DNA from: Mycolicibacterium sp. BiH015
GTDB lineage: Bacteria > Actinomycetota > Actinomycetes > Mycobacteriales > Mycobacteriaceae
Length of the DNA stretch: 64,000 bases
Assembly (NCBI RefSeq): GCF_027706845.1
Contig: NZ_JAQGCZ010000002.1
Location: 248,001-312,000 of the forward strand
Direction of reading: 5' to 3'
In this document: positions 52,159 to 61,456 of the stretch, one piece after another
Layout: each line of letters begins with the position of its first letter
Numbering within the stretch: the stretch's first letter is position 1
Made by a program: the position numbers and the translations under genes
Notes under the pieces: model-generated
Database searches by the model: none
Told to the model about the DNA's origin: nothing
What the model saw: the letters and a program-made list of their open reading frames with translations, nothing else

Positions 52159-53757
52159 TCAGATGGCGGCGCGTGGTTTCACCGGCGGTACGGCCGCGAG
52201 GAGGTGGCGGGTGTATTCCTGTTCAGGCGAGGCGAACAACTCGTCTGCGGGCCTGTTCTCGACCACGCCACCGTCGCGCATCACGAGCACCTGGTGGCTC
52301 AGCCGGCGGATCACCGCGAGATCGTGGCCGATGAGCAGGTATGTGAGTCCGAGTTCGGATTGCAGCCGCAGCAACAGGTCCAGAACCCGCGCTTGGACGG
52401 ACACGTCCAGCGATGCCGTGGCCTCGTCGAGGATCAGCAGATCCGGCTCTGCGGCCAGCGCGCGGGCGATACTGACCCGCTGGCGCTGTCCGCCGGAGAG
52501 CTCATGAGGATAGCGCCGGGCGAAATCGGTGGGAAGCCCGACCAGTTCGAGCAGTTCGTGGACGCGCCGCCTGCGGGCATCTTTGCCGTCGGCGAGCTTG
52601 TGGACGACCAGTGGCTCCGCGATCGCATTGTCAACGCGGCCACGCGGATTCAGGGAGGAGAACGGATCCTGGAACACCAGCCCGATACGGCGGCGCATCT
52701 GCTTGGCGGCAGTTCCCTTGACGTGCAGGACGTCTTCCCCGGCCAGTGTCGCCTCACCCGCGTCCGGCTTGACCAGCCCGGTCAGTGCCGCGGCGACGGT
52801 GGACTTGCCCGAACCGGACTCGCCGACCAGGCCCAGCGTGGTGCCACGCCGGATCTGGAACGACACGTCCTTGACCGCATGCACGGTCGAGCGCCCGGCC
52901 GGGGTGGACACGGTGAACCGGACATCGAGTCCGCGCACCTCCAACAGGCTCTCCGCATCGGTGACCGCGGGCGGCCCGGAACGGTCGAGGACAGGCCGTG
53001 CCGCCAGCAGGTCGCGGGTGTAGTCCTCGCGGGGACGGTCGAAGACATCCATGATCGGCGCCTGCTCGACCGTCGCGCCGTCCCGCATCACCGTCACGTC
53101 GTCGGCTACCTGGCCGATGACGCCGAGGTCGTGGCTGATCCACACCACTGCGGTCCCGAAATCGTGCTGCAGCGTCCGCACCAGCTCGATGATCTGCGCC
53201 TGCGTCGTGACATCCAGCGCGGTGGTGGGTTCGTCGGCGATCAGCAACTCGGGGTCGCACGCCAGCGCGATCGCGATCATCACCCTTTGGCGCTGCCCGC
53301 CCGAAAGTTGGTGCGGGTAGGCGTGCAGCCGCACCTCGGGATCGGGCAAACCGACGGCATCGAGGAGCTCGACGGCGCGCGCAGTCGCGGCTCTTCGGGT
53401 CAGATCCCGATGTGTCTCAAGCGATTCGGTGATCTGGCGTTCCAGGGTCAGCAAGGGGTTGAGCGACGTGCCGGGATCTTGGAAGACGAACCCGATCCGG
53501 GCCCCGTGCACGCTGCGAAGCACCCGGGGCGTCGCGCCCACCAACTGCACCTCGCCCCCGAGCGTGCTGGATCCCGACACCCGCGCGCCGGGAGCGTCGA
53601 GCAGACCCGTGGCAGCGAGCACGGTCATCGTCTTGCCGGAGCCGGATTCGCCGACGATGCCGACCGTCTTCTCACGATCGACGTCGAACGAGACGCCGTC
53701 GACGACGGTGCGCGCTCCGATGCGCACACCGAGATCCTTCACGCTCAGGACGCTCAA
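52159..53757 (-). CDS. Peptide ABC transporter ATPase, fused DppD-DppF type
   Basis: The 532-residue protein carries two ABC domains: [17 protein letters not shown] with [16 protein letters not shown] and [12 protein letters not shown] in the first (about 1-255), and [17 protein letters not shown] with [16 protein letters not shown] and [12 protein letters not shown] in the second (about 265-530). It powers the importer formed with the two permeases upstream. A TTG start overlaps the dppC stop by four bases. Confidence 0.93.
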   Translation of the reverse strand: MSVLSVKDLGVRIGARTVVDGVSFDVDREKTVGIVGESGSGKTMTVLAATGLLDAPGARVSGSSTLGGEVQLVGATPRVLRSVHGARIGFVFQDPGTSLNPLLTLERQITESLETHRDLTRRAATARAVELLDAVGLPDPEVRLHAYPHQLSGGQRQRVMIAIALACDPELLIADEPTTALDVTTQAQIIELVRTLQHDFGTAVVWISHDLGVIGQVADDVTVMRDGATVEQAPIMDVFDRPREDYTRDLLAARPVLDRSGPPAVTDAESLLEVRGLDVRFTVSTPAGRSTVHAVKDVSFQIRRGTTLGLVGESGSGKSTVAAALTGLVKPDAGEATLAGEDVLHVKGTAAKQMRRRIGLVFQDPFSSLNPRGRVDNAIAEPLVVHKLADGKDARRRRVHELLELVGLPTDFARRYPHELSGGQRQRVSIARALAAEPDLLILDEATASLDVSVQARVLDLLLRLQSELGLTYLLIGHDLAVIRRLSHQVLVMRDGGVVENRPADELFASPEQEYTRHLLAAVPPVKPRAAI

Positions 53758-54671
53758 CGCTCACGCCTCCGTGGCTGTTTGGTCGGCTCCCGCCTCCGTG
53801 CCTCGATCGTGGTGCGCTGCTTGGGATCCAGCACGTCACGAAGCCCGTCACCGAACAGGTTGAACGCGAGCACGATCACGAAGATCGCGGCCCCCGGAAA
53901 CACCGCCATCCACCACGCCATCGTGACAAAGCCCTGGGAGTCGAAAATCATCCGCCCCAGCGACGGCTGCGGCGGCTGAATTCCCAGGCCCAGGAACGAC
54001 AGAGCGGCCTCGGAGAGCATCGCGAACGCCAACGACAGCGACGTCTGGACGATCAGCGGCCCGGCGATGTTCGGCAGAATGTGGCGCGACAGAATGTAGA
54101 GGTCACCGGCGCCCATCGCGCGGGACACCGACACGTACGGTTCGGTGCGCACACCCAGTGTGCTCGCCCGCGCGACCCGCGCGAAGATCGGTGTGTAGAC
54201 GATGCCGATCGCCAGGATCGTCGTCGTCACTCCCGGGCCGAGGATGGCCACGACTGCCAACGCGAGCAGCAGCACCGGAAACGCGAACATCACGTCCACG
54301 ACGCGCATCAGCACGGCGTCGAGCCATCCGCCGCGATACCCGGCAATGAGGCCGATCGTCACCCCCACGATCACGGCGAACGCCACGCTGACCACCGCGA
54401 TCCGCATCGACGCCTGCGTGGCGACCAGCACCCGGGACAGCACGTCCCTGCCGAGTTCGTCGGTGCCGAACCAGTGCGAGCCGCTGGGCCGGGCAAGTGC
54501 ATTCGGTACGTCGACGTCGTTGATGCCGTACGGGACGATCCAATTCGCGGTCACTGCAACGACAGCCACCACGACAAGAGCCACGGAGCTGACGAGTGTC
54601 ACCGGGTTGCGGGCGAGCAACCGCCACGACGCCAGCCGGCCGGTGTCGGTGTCGGTCTTGTGGACTGTCAT
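53754..54671 (-). CDS. Peptide ABC transporter permease (DppC type)
   Basis: The 305-residue protein has an N-terminal helix, the HWFGTDELGRDVLSRVL signature of DppC/OppC and about five further spans with the EAA-type loop (FARVARASTLGVRTEPYVSV). It pairs with the DppB-like subunit, overlapping its stop by four bases. Confidence 0.93.
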   Translation of the reverse strand: MTVHKTDTDTGRLASWRLLARNPVTLVSSVALVVVAVVAVTANWIVPYGINDVDVPNALARPSGSHWFGTDELGRDVLSRVLVATQASMRIAVVSVAFAVIVGVTIGLIAGYRGGWLDAVLMRVVDVMFAFPVLLLALAVVAILGPGVTTTILAIGIVYTPIFARVARASTLGVRTEPYVSVSRAMGAGDLYILSRHILPNIAGPLIVQTSLSLAFAMLSEAALSFLGLGIQPPQPSLGRMIFDSQGFVTMAWWMAVFPGAAIFVIVLAFNLFGDGLRDVLDPKQRTTIEARRREPTKQPRRRER

Positions 54672-55615
54672 CCCAATCGGATCCTTGGGTCAACGACGGC
54701 GTAGAGCACGTCGACGAGCAGATTGATCACCAGGAACAGTGCGGCGATCAGCAAGACCGCGCCCTGGATCAACGGGTAGTCACGGGCGGCGACCGCGTTG
54801 AACACCAAGCGGCCCAGGCCCGGCCAGGCGAACACCACCTCGACGACGATGACGCCGCCCAGCAGCGTCGCCAGCTGGATGCCGGTGATGGTCAGGATCG
54901 GCACGAGCGCGTTGCGTACGGTGTGCCGGAACGTCACGATGCGCGGTGACAATCCTTTCGAACGGGCGGTGCGCACATAGCCCGACGCGGCCACCTCCAG
55001 GACGGCGGATCGCACGTACCGGGTCAGGATCGCCGCCGCGACAACGCCGATCGTCACGCCGGGCAGGATGATGTGGCGCAGCCAGCCCGCCGGATCCTCG
55101 AACAGCGGCCGGTATCCCGAGGTGGGGAGCCAGCCCAGGACCGTCGAGAACAGCGCGATCAGCAGGATGCCCATCCAGAAGTCCGGGATCGAGACGCCGA
55201 ACTGACTGGTGACACGCACGATCACGTCGCTGAGCTTGCCCCCGCGCAGCGCCGAGTAGATGCCCGCGGGCAGCGCGAGCGCCAGAGCGATGACGATGCC
55301 GGCGAAACCGAGCGACAGTGTGGCGGGCAGCCGCTCCAGCAAGGTGAGGGTGACGGGATCGCCGTTGCGGAAGCTGACACCCAGATCCCCGGTCAGCGCC
55401 GAACCGATGTAGCCGAAGAACTGTGAGATCAGCGGGCGGTCGAGACCGCTGGCCGAGCGAAGCGCCTCGTAGGCCTCCGGGGTGTAGCGGGTACCCAGTG
55501 CGATCCGCACCGGGTCGCCCGGCACCAGGTGCACAAGTGCGAACACCACGACCAAGACGCCGAACAGCACCACCGCGGAATACAACAGTCTGCGCGCGAT
55601 AAAGCGAAGGACCAC
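54668..55615 (-). CDS. Peptide ABC transporter permease (DppB type)
   Basis: The 315-residue protein has the DppB opening FIARRLLYSAVVLFGVLVVV, HLVPGDPVRIALG and six predicted spans, with the EAA loop YVRSAVLEVAASGYVRTARS. A GTG start lies two bases after the binding-protein stop, so all four transporter genes are one operon. Confidence 0.93.
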   Translation of the reverse strand: MVLRFIARRLLYSAVVLFGVLVVVFALVHLVPGDPVRIALGTRYTPEAYEALRSASGLDRPLISQFFGYIGSALTGDLGVSFRNGDPVTLTLLERLPATLSLGFAGIVIALALALPAGIYSALRGGKLSDVIVRVTSQFGVSIPDFWMGILLIALFSTVLGWLPTSGYRPLFEDPAGWLRHIILPGVTIGVVAAAILTRYVRSAVLEVAASGYVRTARSKGLSPRIVTFRHTVRNALVPILTITGIQLATLLGGVIVVEVVFAWPGLGRLVFNAVAARDYPLIQGAVLLIAALFLVINLLVDVLYAVVDPRIRLG

Positions 55616-55617
55616 GG

Positions 55618-57156
55618 CTACGTCCCCCCGTCCGCGTTCAGCGTCGCGCTGCGGAACCGCACCGCGCCGTCGCGTCGGGCCTCGTAGCCGGACAGGGCAG
55701 GATTCCAGGCCTGGATCACCGAGGGGTTGTACAGGTAGATGTAGCTGACTTCGTCGGCGATCAGCGTTGCCGCCTTGGCATAGACGGCTTTCCGGCTGGC
55801 CTCGTCGGTGTCGACGCGGCCGGCGTCGAGCAGGCGGTCCACCTCGGGGTCGGAGAATTTCTGGGCATTGCTCGTGCCGTCGGTGTGGTGCTGGGCGTAG
55901 TAGAAGTCGTCAGGGTCGATGTTGCCGAGCCACCCCATCATGAGCATGTCGAAGTTGCCCGAGTTCTGCTCGTCGAGCCACGTGGCGAAGTCGACGGTCC
56001 GAATGTCGACCGTGATGCCAAGCGGTGCAAGGTTGTCCGCGATGATCTGGGCCGCGGTCACCGTCTCCGGATATTCGGTGGTGACCAGCATGTCGAGGCT
56101 CGACGGCGCAGCGCCGGCCTGTTCCAGCAGTTCGCGCGCCTTGTCCACTCCGCCCGAGCTGTATCTGTCATACGGCGTGAACCACGGGTTGCCCTGGGGG
56201 ATCGCGAGTTGGTTCTTCGCGGCGGTGCCGTAGCTGGTCGCCTGCACGATCGCATCGCGATCGATGGCGTAGGCGATCGCCTGGCGCACGCGGACGTCGT
56301 TCCACGGCTCGCGTGCCTCGTTGAGCGCCAGATACCAGTAGTCGTTGCTCGGGGTGACCACAAGTTCCAGCGATTCGTCGTCACGCAGTTGGGTGACCCG
56401 TTGTGGCGGAACGGAGTCGGTCCAGTCGATCTCGCCGGCCTGCAGCGCCGACAGCGCGGTCGACGGCTCCGAGATGAAGCGGAAGGTCACCCCCGAAACT
56501 TCGGGCGGGCCGCCCCAATAGGACGGGTTGGCGCCGAGCGCTATCGAGTCACCGCTCTTCTGCCCCAGGAAGCTGAATGGCCCGGTGCCGATGGGACGGG
56601 TGGCGATCTGGCCGCTCTCGACGTTGGCGCGCGACACGATTGCCATGCCTTTGAACCCGCCGAGGTTGGTCAGCATGTTCGGCGTCGGCCGATTGACCCG
56701 CAGTACCACTGTCTCCGGGTCGGGCGCCTCGACGGCGGTCACCGAGCTGAACTTGTCGGAGTTGGTGAGTTGCTCGTCGATGATTCGGCGGTAGGAGTAG
56801 ACGACGTCGTCGGCGGTCAGTGGTGTGCCGTCATGGAACGTGACCCCGGAGCGTAGCCGGAACGTCCACGTCAGCTGGTCGGGGCTGACCTCCCACGACT
56901 GGGCGAGGGCGGGCTGCATTTCGAGGTTGGCGTCCGGCTCGACGAGCGTGTCGAACACATTCTCCAGCACCTCGAACGAGAAGTACGCGGACGTCTTGTG
57001 CGGGTCGAGTTGGTCCGGTTCGCCGGCGATCGCAGCGACAAGGCTGCCGCCCGCGCCCTGCCCCAGATCGACGCGCTGGCCCGTCGAGCAGCCGGTCGCC
57101 AGCGTCATCAGCGCACATACGACGAGAACAGCGGCGCGAACCGCCATTCTCGCCAT
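55618..57156 (-). CDS. Peptide ABC transporter substrate-binding lipoprotein
   Basis: The 512-residue SBP_bac_5 family protein has a lipoprotein signal peptide ending in LATGC, then GEPDQLDPHKTSAYFSFEVL and the family signature VTFHDGTPLTADDVVYSYRR. It captures peptides outside the membrane and delivers them to the permeases. It is the first gene of the operon. ATG 57156 is used because the far longer frame upstream has no signal-peptide sense. Confidence 0.93.
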   Translation of the reverse strand: MARMAVRAAVLVVCALMTLATGCSTGQRVDLGQGAGGSLVAAIAGEPDQLDPHKTSAYFSFEVLENVFDTLVEPDANLEMQPALAQSWEVSPDQLTWTFRLRSGVTFHDGTPLTADDVVYSYRRIIDEQLTNSDKFSSVTAVEAPDPETVVLRVNRPTPNMLTNLGGFKGMAIVSRANVESGQIATRPIGTGPFSFLGQKSGDSIALGANPSYWGGPPEVSGVTFRFISEPSTALSALQAGEIDWTDSVPPQRVTQLRDDESLELVVTPSNDYWYLALNEAREPWNDVRVRQAIAYAIDRDAIVQATSYGTAAKNQLAIPQGNPWFTPYDRYSSGGVDKARELLEQAGAAPSSLDMLVTTEYPETVTAAQIIADNLAPLGITVDIRTVDFATWLDEQNSGNFDMLMMGWLGNIDPDDFYYAQHHTDGTSNAQKFSDPEVDRLLDAGRVDTDEASRKAVYAKAATLIADEVSYIYLYNPSVIQAWNPALSGYEARRDGAVRFRSATLNADGGT

Positions 57157-57275
57157 ATGCGACCACCCCGGGACTCGAGCTTGCTGCGGGACGTCTACCC
57201 GATAGGCCGCAGGGCAAAACGCGTGAGGCGACAAACCCGTGACTTTGTCCACCGTGAGCTGAAATACTGCTCGGC

Positions 57276-57791
57276 ATGACAATGCTGCGCGGTCTGGCCG
57301 CGGTCGCCGTGCTTGCCGGAGCATCGGTGGGAGCTGCCGGCCCTGCGCAGGCGGACACCCCGGTGATGGAGGGCGTCTACAACTACGTGTCCGAGGGTCA
57401 GACGGGCTTGTGGTCCTTGTACCCATCCTGTGTGCCCACCGTCGGTGATCTGCGGGTGAATCTCGAGCTGCCGGTTGCGTGTCAGATCCACGTCGGACCG
57501 TCGGACGGGCTCACCGGCGGTGACGCACGTTTGGTCGGCGGAAAGTGGAGCTTCACGACACCGAAGAACGAGGGCATGGAATGCCCGGACGGCACCTTCG
57601 CGCCGACGGTCGAGGTCTTCACCTTTACCGAGACATCGGGCACGCGCAGCATCTCGCACAGCGGCGGCTGCGGTATGCCACCGGGAATCGTGAACATCCC
57701 GTTCACACTGACCTTCAAGGAGCCACTGCCGATCCCGGTCGACAGGTACCCGCTGATCTGTGAGCCCGGCGGCCTGCGACGCTGCTTCTGA
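57276..57791 (+). CDS. Secreted protein of unknown function
   Basis: The 171-residue protein has a signal peptide cleaved near GPAQA-DTP, leaving about 145 residues with six cysteines, mostly paired in strand-like segments (YPSCVPTVGD, VACQIHVG, MECPDG, GGCGMPP, ICEPGG, RRCF), suggesting disulfide bonds. I do not recognise a function; the composition resembles many mycobacterial secreted proteins. The downstream dehydrogenase starts one base after its stop. Confidence 0.75.
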   Translation: MTMLRGLAAVAVLAGASVGAAGPAQADTPVMEGVYNYVSEGQTGLWSLYPSCVPTVGDLRVNLELPVACQIHVGPSDGLTGGDARLVGGKWSFTTPKNEGMECPDGTFAPTVEVFTFTETSGTRSISHSGGCGMPPGIVNIPFTLTFKEPLPIPVDRYPLICEPGGLRRCF

Positions 57792-57792
57792 G

Positions 57793-58878
57793 ATGGGCGC
57801 AACTGCGGTGAAGCGTGTGGTGATCTGGGGGACCGGTTTCGTCGGCAGGATGGTGATCGCCGAAGTCGTCAAGCATCCTCGCTTCGAACTGGTGGGGGTC
57901 GGAGTCAGCAATCCGGACAAGGTCGGCCGCGACGTCGGCGAGATCTGCGGGCTGGGTAGGGATCTCGGTCTCGCCGCGACCGACGACGTCGACGCGCTGA
58001 TCGACCTCAAGCCGGACGCGCTGGTGCACTACGGTCCGACTGCTGCACATGCCGACGCCAACATCGAGCTGATCACCCGCTTCCTGCGGGCGGGAATCGA
58101 TGTCTGCTCCACCGCGATGACGCCGTGGATCTGGCCCACGATGCATCTGAACCCACCCAACTGGATCGAACCCATCACCGTGGCTTGCGAACTCGGTGAG
58201 TCGTCGTGTTTCACCACAGGCATCGACCCCGGATTCGCGAACGACCTGTTTCCCATGACGCTCATGGGACTGTGCTCGGAAGTTCGCAAGGTCCGCGCCT
58301 CCGAACTGCTGGACTACACCAACTACGAGGGTGACTACGACCGGGAGATGGGCATCGGCAAGCCGCCGGAGTTCCGGCCGATGCTGGAGAACTCCGACAT
58401 CCTCGTCTTCGCCTGGGGTGCAACGGTTCCGATGATCGCCCACGCCGCGGGCATCATGCTCGACGAGATCACCACGACCTGGGAGAAGTGGGTGACGCCC
58501 GACGAGCGCAAGACAGCCAAGGGCATCATCGCGCCCGGAAACGTCGCTGCGGTCCGGTTCACCATCAACGGGGTGTATCAGGGTGAGACGCGTATCCAGC
58601 TGGAGCACGTCAACCGCATCGGTCACGACGCCGCACCGGAATGGCCGTCCGGCAACGAGAACGACGTGTACCGGGTCGACATCGAAGGCACGCCGAGCAT
58701 ATTCCAGGAGACCGCGTTCCGGTTCACCGACGGTTCGGGACGTGACGCCGCAGCCGCGGGATGCCTGGCCACGGGACTGCGTGCCCTCAACGCCGTGCCG
58801 GCCGTCAACGATCTGTCGCCGGGCTGGGTCACCGCGCTGGACCTGCCGCTCATCCCTGGCGTCGGGACGATCCGCTAG
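57793..58878 (+). CDS. DapB-like NAD(P)-dependent dehydrogenase, paralogue
   Basis: The 361-residue protein opens with VVIWGTGFVGRMVIAEVVKH, a Rossmann start, and follows the same DapB-like plan as the gene at 50224-51297, including a GIDPGFANDLFPMTL segment in place of GMNPGLNQILG. The two share architecture but have diverged. With one base between them, it is co-transcribed with the secreted-protein gene. Confidence 0.82.
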   Translation: MGATAVKRVVIWGTGFVGRMVIAEVVKHPRFELVGVGVSNPDKVGRDVGEICGLGRDLGLAATDDVDALIDLKPDALVHYGPTAAHADANIELITRFLRAGIDVCSTAMTPWIWPTMHLNPPNWIEPITVACELGESSCFTTGIDPGFANDLFPMTLMGLCSEVRKVRASELLDYTNYEGDYDREMGIGKPPEFRPMLENSDILVFAWGATVPMIAHAAGIMLDEITTTWEKWVTPDERKTAKGIIAPGNVAAVRFTINGVYQGETRIQLEHVNRIGHDAAPEWPSGNENDVYRVDIEGTPSIFQETAFRFTDGSGRDAAAAGCLATGLRALNAVPAVNDLSPGWVTALDLPLIPGVGTIR

Positions 58879-58901
58879 GCCGGCTCGCACGGCGGTGCCG
58901 A

Positions 58902-59981
58902 TCACTTCGGACGTTTGACCAGCACCACGTGGGCGAGCGGAATCTGCATCTGTTCGGGAGTGGCCGCGAGCCGTTCGGCCACACCGGCTTCGAGCCGGTC
59001 GAGCAGCTCGGCCACGCGAGAGGACGCATCGTCCTGCAGCGCCCTCAGCAGCGCCGGAAATACCGCGGCCCGTGCGAAATCGGCCCACTTGGCCCCGAAA
59101 GCCTTTGCGTCACCGTCGATCCGATATCGGTTCCAGAAACGGTCGTCGCCGTCGAACACCTCCACGTGGTCGATGGCGAGCTGTTCGAATCGTCCGGAGG
59201 GCGCGAACGGCGCTGCGAAGTCGGCGGCGCGGCGCCCGACGGTCGGTATGCACATGGCGGCCACCTCGGTGTCGGTGATGAGCCCACAGCCCGCCAGTCC
59301 GGCCAGAGTGTCCATGATCGCCGCCAGCAGCGGCCGGTAGCCGAACTCGCCGTCCTCGCTGATCGCCATCGTCATCACGACCAGGCGACCGCCCGGGCAC
59401 AACTCGCGACCGCGGAACGCGACGAACTCGTGCCAGTCGTGCGCGGCTTGTTTGGCGAACGCGGCGCGCACCTGCTCGTCGGAGCACTGGTTCACCTGGA
59501 TGTGGTCCTCGATGCCGCACGGGACCCGGCTGAGCCAATGGATCGCCCATGAACTCCACCCCAGGTTGACGCTGTTCGAAGGCAGTATCTGGGAGTAGAA
59601 GGACCTCCCGACGGCGGACGCGAACGTCGCCCGGTCCTTGCGCAGATAGGTGTCCGGGTCGTTCTCCAGGTTGTGGAACATCTCGCAGAAATCGTTGTCC
59701 GGACGGTCGGTGTGCGCCACCAGCACCGAATGCTCAGGACGGGTTCGCTTGCGTAGCACCGCTATTGCCGCACCGATGGGCAGCAGCGAGTTCAGCCCGT
59801 TGGAAGCGCCGTAGTCGGCGATCACAATCGGCTGCGGCGGTTTGGGAATCGGCACCTCGGCGGCGGCCTTCTCGAACACGGCAATGGCAGGTGTGAGTCC
59901 AGCGGCTTGCAACCGCCTGGCGGCGCTGTACGAGCCGCTGTCCATGGGCTCCGGCCGCACGACGATGCTCGACTCCGCCAT
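58902..59981 (-). CDS. SABATH-type SAM-dependent carboxyl methyltransferase
   Basis: The 359-residue protein has the SABATH features MDSGSYSAARRLQAAGL at the N-terminus, the SAM motif IVIADYGASNGLNSLLPI, and the substrate-side motif LGWSSWAIHWLSR (compare SSYSLMWLS in plant enzymes). Members methylate carboxyl groups; mycobacterial relatives act on fatty acids. The ATG at 59981 is chosen. It stands alone, with a divergent promoter shared with the SHOCT gene. Confidence 0.82.
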   Translation of the reverse strand: MAESSIVVRPEPMDSGSYSAARRLQAAGLTPAIAVFEKAAAEVPIPKPPQPIVIADYGASNGLNSLLPIGAAIAVLRKRTRPEHSVLVAHTDRPDNDFCEMFHNLENDPDTYLRKDRATFASAVGRSFYSQILPSNSVNLGWSSWAIHWLSRVPCGIEDHIQVNQCSDEQVRAAFAKQAAHDWHEFVAFRGRELCPGGRLVVMTMAISEDGEFGYRPLLAAIMDTLAGLAGCGLITDTEVAAMCIPTVGRRAADFAAPFAPSGRFEQLAIDHVEVFDGDDRFWNRYRIDGDAKAFGAKWADFARAAVFPALLRALQDDASSRVAELLDRLEAGVAERLAATPEQMQIPLAHVVLVKRPK

Positions 59982-60046
59982 CCCCCGACGGTAATACTCG
60001 CGCGGCAAACGCGCCGCCGAACGTGAGGCCGTGACACACTTCGCGG

Positions 60047-60784
60047 GTGAAAAGACGTCTGGGGCCGAAGATCGCGGCGATCGTCGCCGTGTGCACGCTG
60101 GTCGTCGGAGGCGGCGGCCTCATTGTGTCGCTGTTGCTCGGTGCGTTGGTGTTCGACGACTTCGACGCCTACGGCGAAGTCCCCGTCCCCGGCTCTGGCA
60201 GCCTCCATCTGCCCGACGGCGAGGTCACGATCAACTTCCACACCGCGGTGACGGGTAGTTCCGGCGGCGGCTTCCCCGTGCCACCCCTGCGGATCAGCAT
60301 GGCGGGGCGTGACGGCCTGCCCGACCCGGTGCTTAACGAGGTGATGGGTTCGGTGACATCGGTGAACAACGATGTGCGCGTGCGGGTATGGACGGCCCAG
60401 ATCGCCGAGGCGGGCGTGTACGACATCGAGACCGGGGGTGAGGTCAATGGCTACATCAAGCCTGCACTGGCGTTTGGTCGCGACAGTTCGCCCGGTTGGA
60501 TGCCGTGGGTGTTCGGGGGGCTGCTCGCCGCAGGTGTCGTCGAGCTTGCTGCCGCGGTGCTCTGGATGGTCCGCGCGGGGCAGGCGCCGCAGCCGGCTCG
60601 GGCTCCGATCAGTCTCGACGAGCCGTCGTGGCCCGGGCCGATCCCTCCGCCGGTGGACACCTACCAGCCCACCGACCACGGCGTGCGGATGGAGGAGCTC
60701 AAGACGCTGGCCGCCCTGCGGGATTCAGGCGCGCTGACGGAGGCCGAATTCCAGGCCGAGAAGCGGCGCGTCCTCGGCAGCTAG
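60047..60784 (+). CDS. Membrane protein with C-terminal SHOCT domain
   Basis: The 245-residue protein has an N-terminal span (about 8-35), an extracytoplasmic domain of about 120 residues, a second span (about 148-172), and a C-terminal SHOCT motif, MEELKTLAALRDSGALTEAE onward, a short helical hairpin common at the ends of bacterial membrane proteins. Start is GTG 60047. It is followed by duplicated hairpins. Confidence 0.8.
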   Translation: MKRRLGPKIAAIVAVCTLVVGGGGLIVSLLLGALVFDDFDAYGEVPVPGSGSLHLPDGEVTINFHTAVTGSSGGGFPVPPLRISMAGRDGLPDPVLNEVMGSVTSVNNDVRVRVWTAQIAEAGVYDIETGGEVNGYIKPALAFGRDSSPGWMPWVFGGLLAAGVVELAAAVLWMVRAGQAPQPARAPISLDEPSWPGPIPPPVDTYQPTDHGVRMEELKTLAALRDSGALTEAEFQAEKRRVLGS

Positions 60785-60792
60785 TGTCCCCG

Positions 60793-60844
60793 GTTCAATA
60801 GGCAGCTCAGCTGCCGCTGTTCAATAGGCAGCTCAGCTGCCGCG
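60793..60844. repeat. Tandem 26-bp repeat containing hairpins
   Basis: Two 26-base units (60793-60818 and 60819-60844) are identical except for their last base. Each holds GGCAGCTCAGCTGCC, a perfect seven-base-pair palindrome with a one-base centre. The second unit contains the last codons and stop of the MBL gene. The unit lies between convergent genes and probably arose by slippage from a single terminator. Confidence 0.85.
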
Positions 60845-61456
60845 GGCCACCCATTCGTCGTAGTGCACGATCTCGTCGCCGACGGTCGTGGTATCGCCGT
60901 GCCCGGTGTAGACGACGGTTTCGCCGGGCAGTTTGCCGAGGCGTCCCGAGATCGACTCGAGAATGGTCGGGAAGTCCGAGAACGAGCGGCCCGTCGCGCC
61001 CGGCCCGCCCTGGAACAGCGTGTCCCCGCTGAACACCGCGTTGAGCTCGGGCGCGTACCAGCACACCGAGCCCGGGGAGTGCCCCGGTGTGTGCAACCCA
61101 CGCAACTCGGTGCCGGCGACCTGCAACGTCTCACCGTCGTTCACGGAGCGGAAGTCGCTGTCGCGGTGCGTCATTCGCCACAGCACCTCATCGGCAGGGT
61201 GTAGGAGCACCGGCGCGTCGAGGGCCTGCCCGAGTTGGGGCGCGACCGTCACGTGGTCGTTGTGCCCGTGAGTGCACACCACGGCGATCACGTGACGGCC
61301 GCCGACGGCTTCGATGATGGGGTCGGCGGTGTGGGCCGCGTCGAAGACCACCACCTCCTTGTCGTCACCGACGAGCCAGATGTTGTTGTCGACGTCCCAG
61401 CTACCGCCGTCGAGTTCGAAGGTGCCGCTGGTGACGAGACGGTCGATGGTGCCCAC
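60833..61456 (-). CDS. MBL-fold hydrolase, partner of mscR
   Basis: The 207-residue protein has the metallo-beta-lactamase motifs THGHNDH, HTPGHSPGSVC, FSGDTLFQGG and YTGHGD, a glyoxalase-II-like arrangement binding two metals. It shares one base with mscR (TAGTG), as in Rv2260. From this pairing it could hydrolyse S-formylmycothiol made by mscR; that is inference. GTG 61456 is the start that fits the overlap. Confidence 0.88.
   Translation of the reverse strand: MGTIDRLVTSGTFELDGGSWDVDNNIWLVGDDKEVVVFDAAHTADPIIEAVGGRHVIAVVCTHGHNDHVTVAPQLGQALDAPVLLHPADEVLWRMTHRDSDFRSVNDGETLQVAGTELRGLHTPGHSPGSVCWYAPELNAVFSGDTLFQGGPGATGRSFSDFPTILESISGRLGKLPGETVVYTGHGDTTTVGDEIVHYDEWVARGS

Noticed and set aside
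52129..53979. 616-residue plus-strand frame opposite the peptide transporter ATPase
   Set aside because: Shadow of the two-domain ATPase gene; composition is not protein-like.
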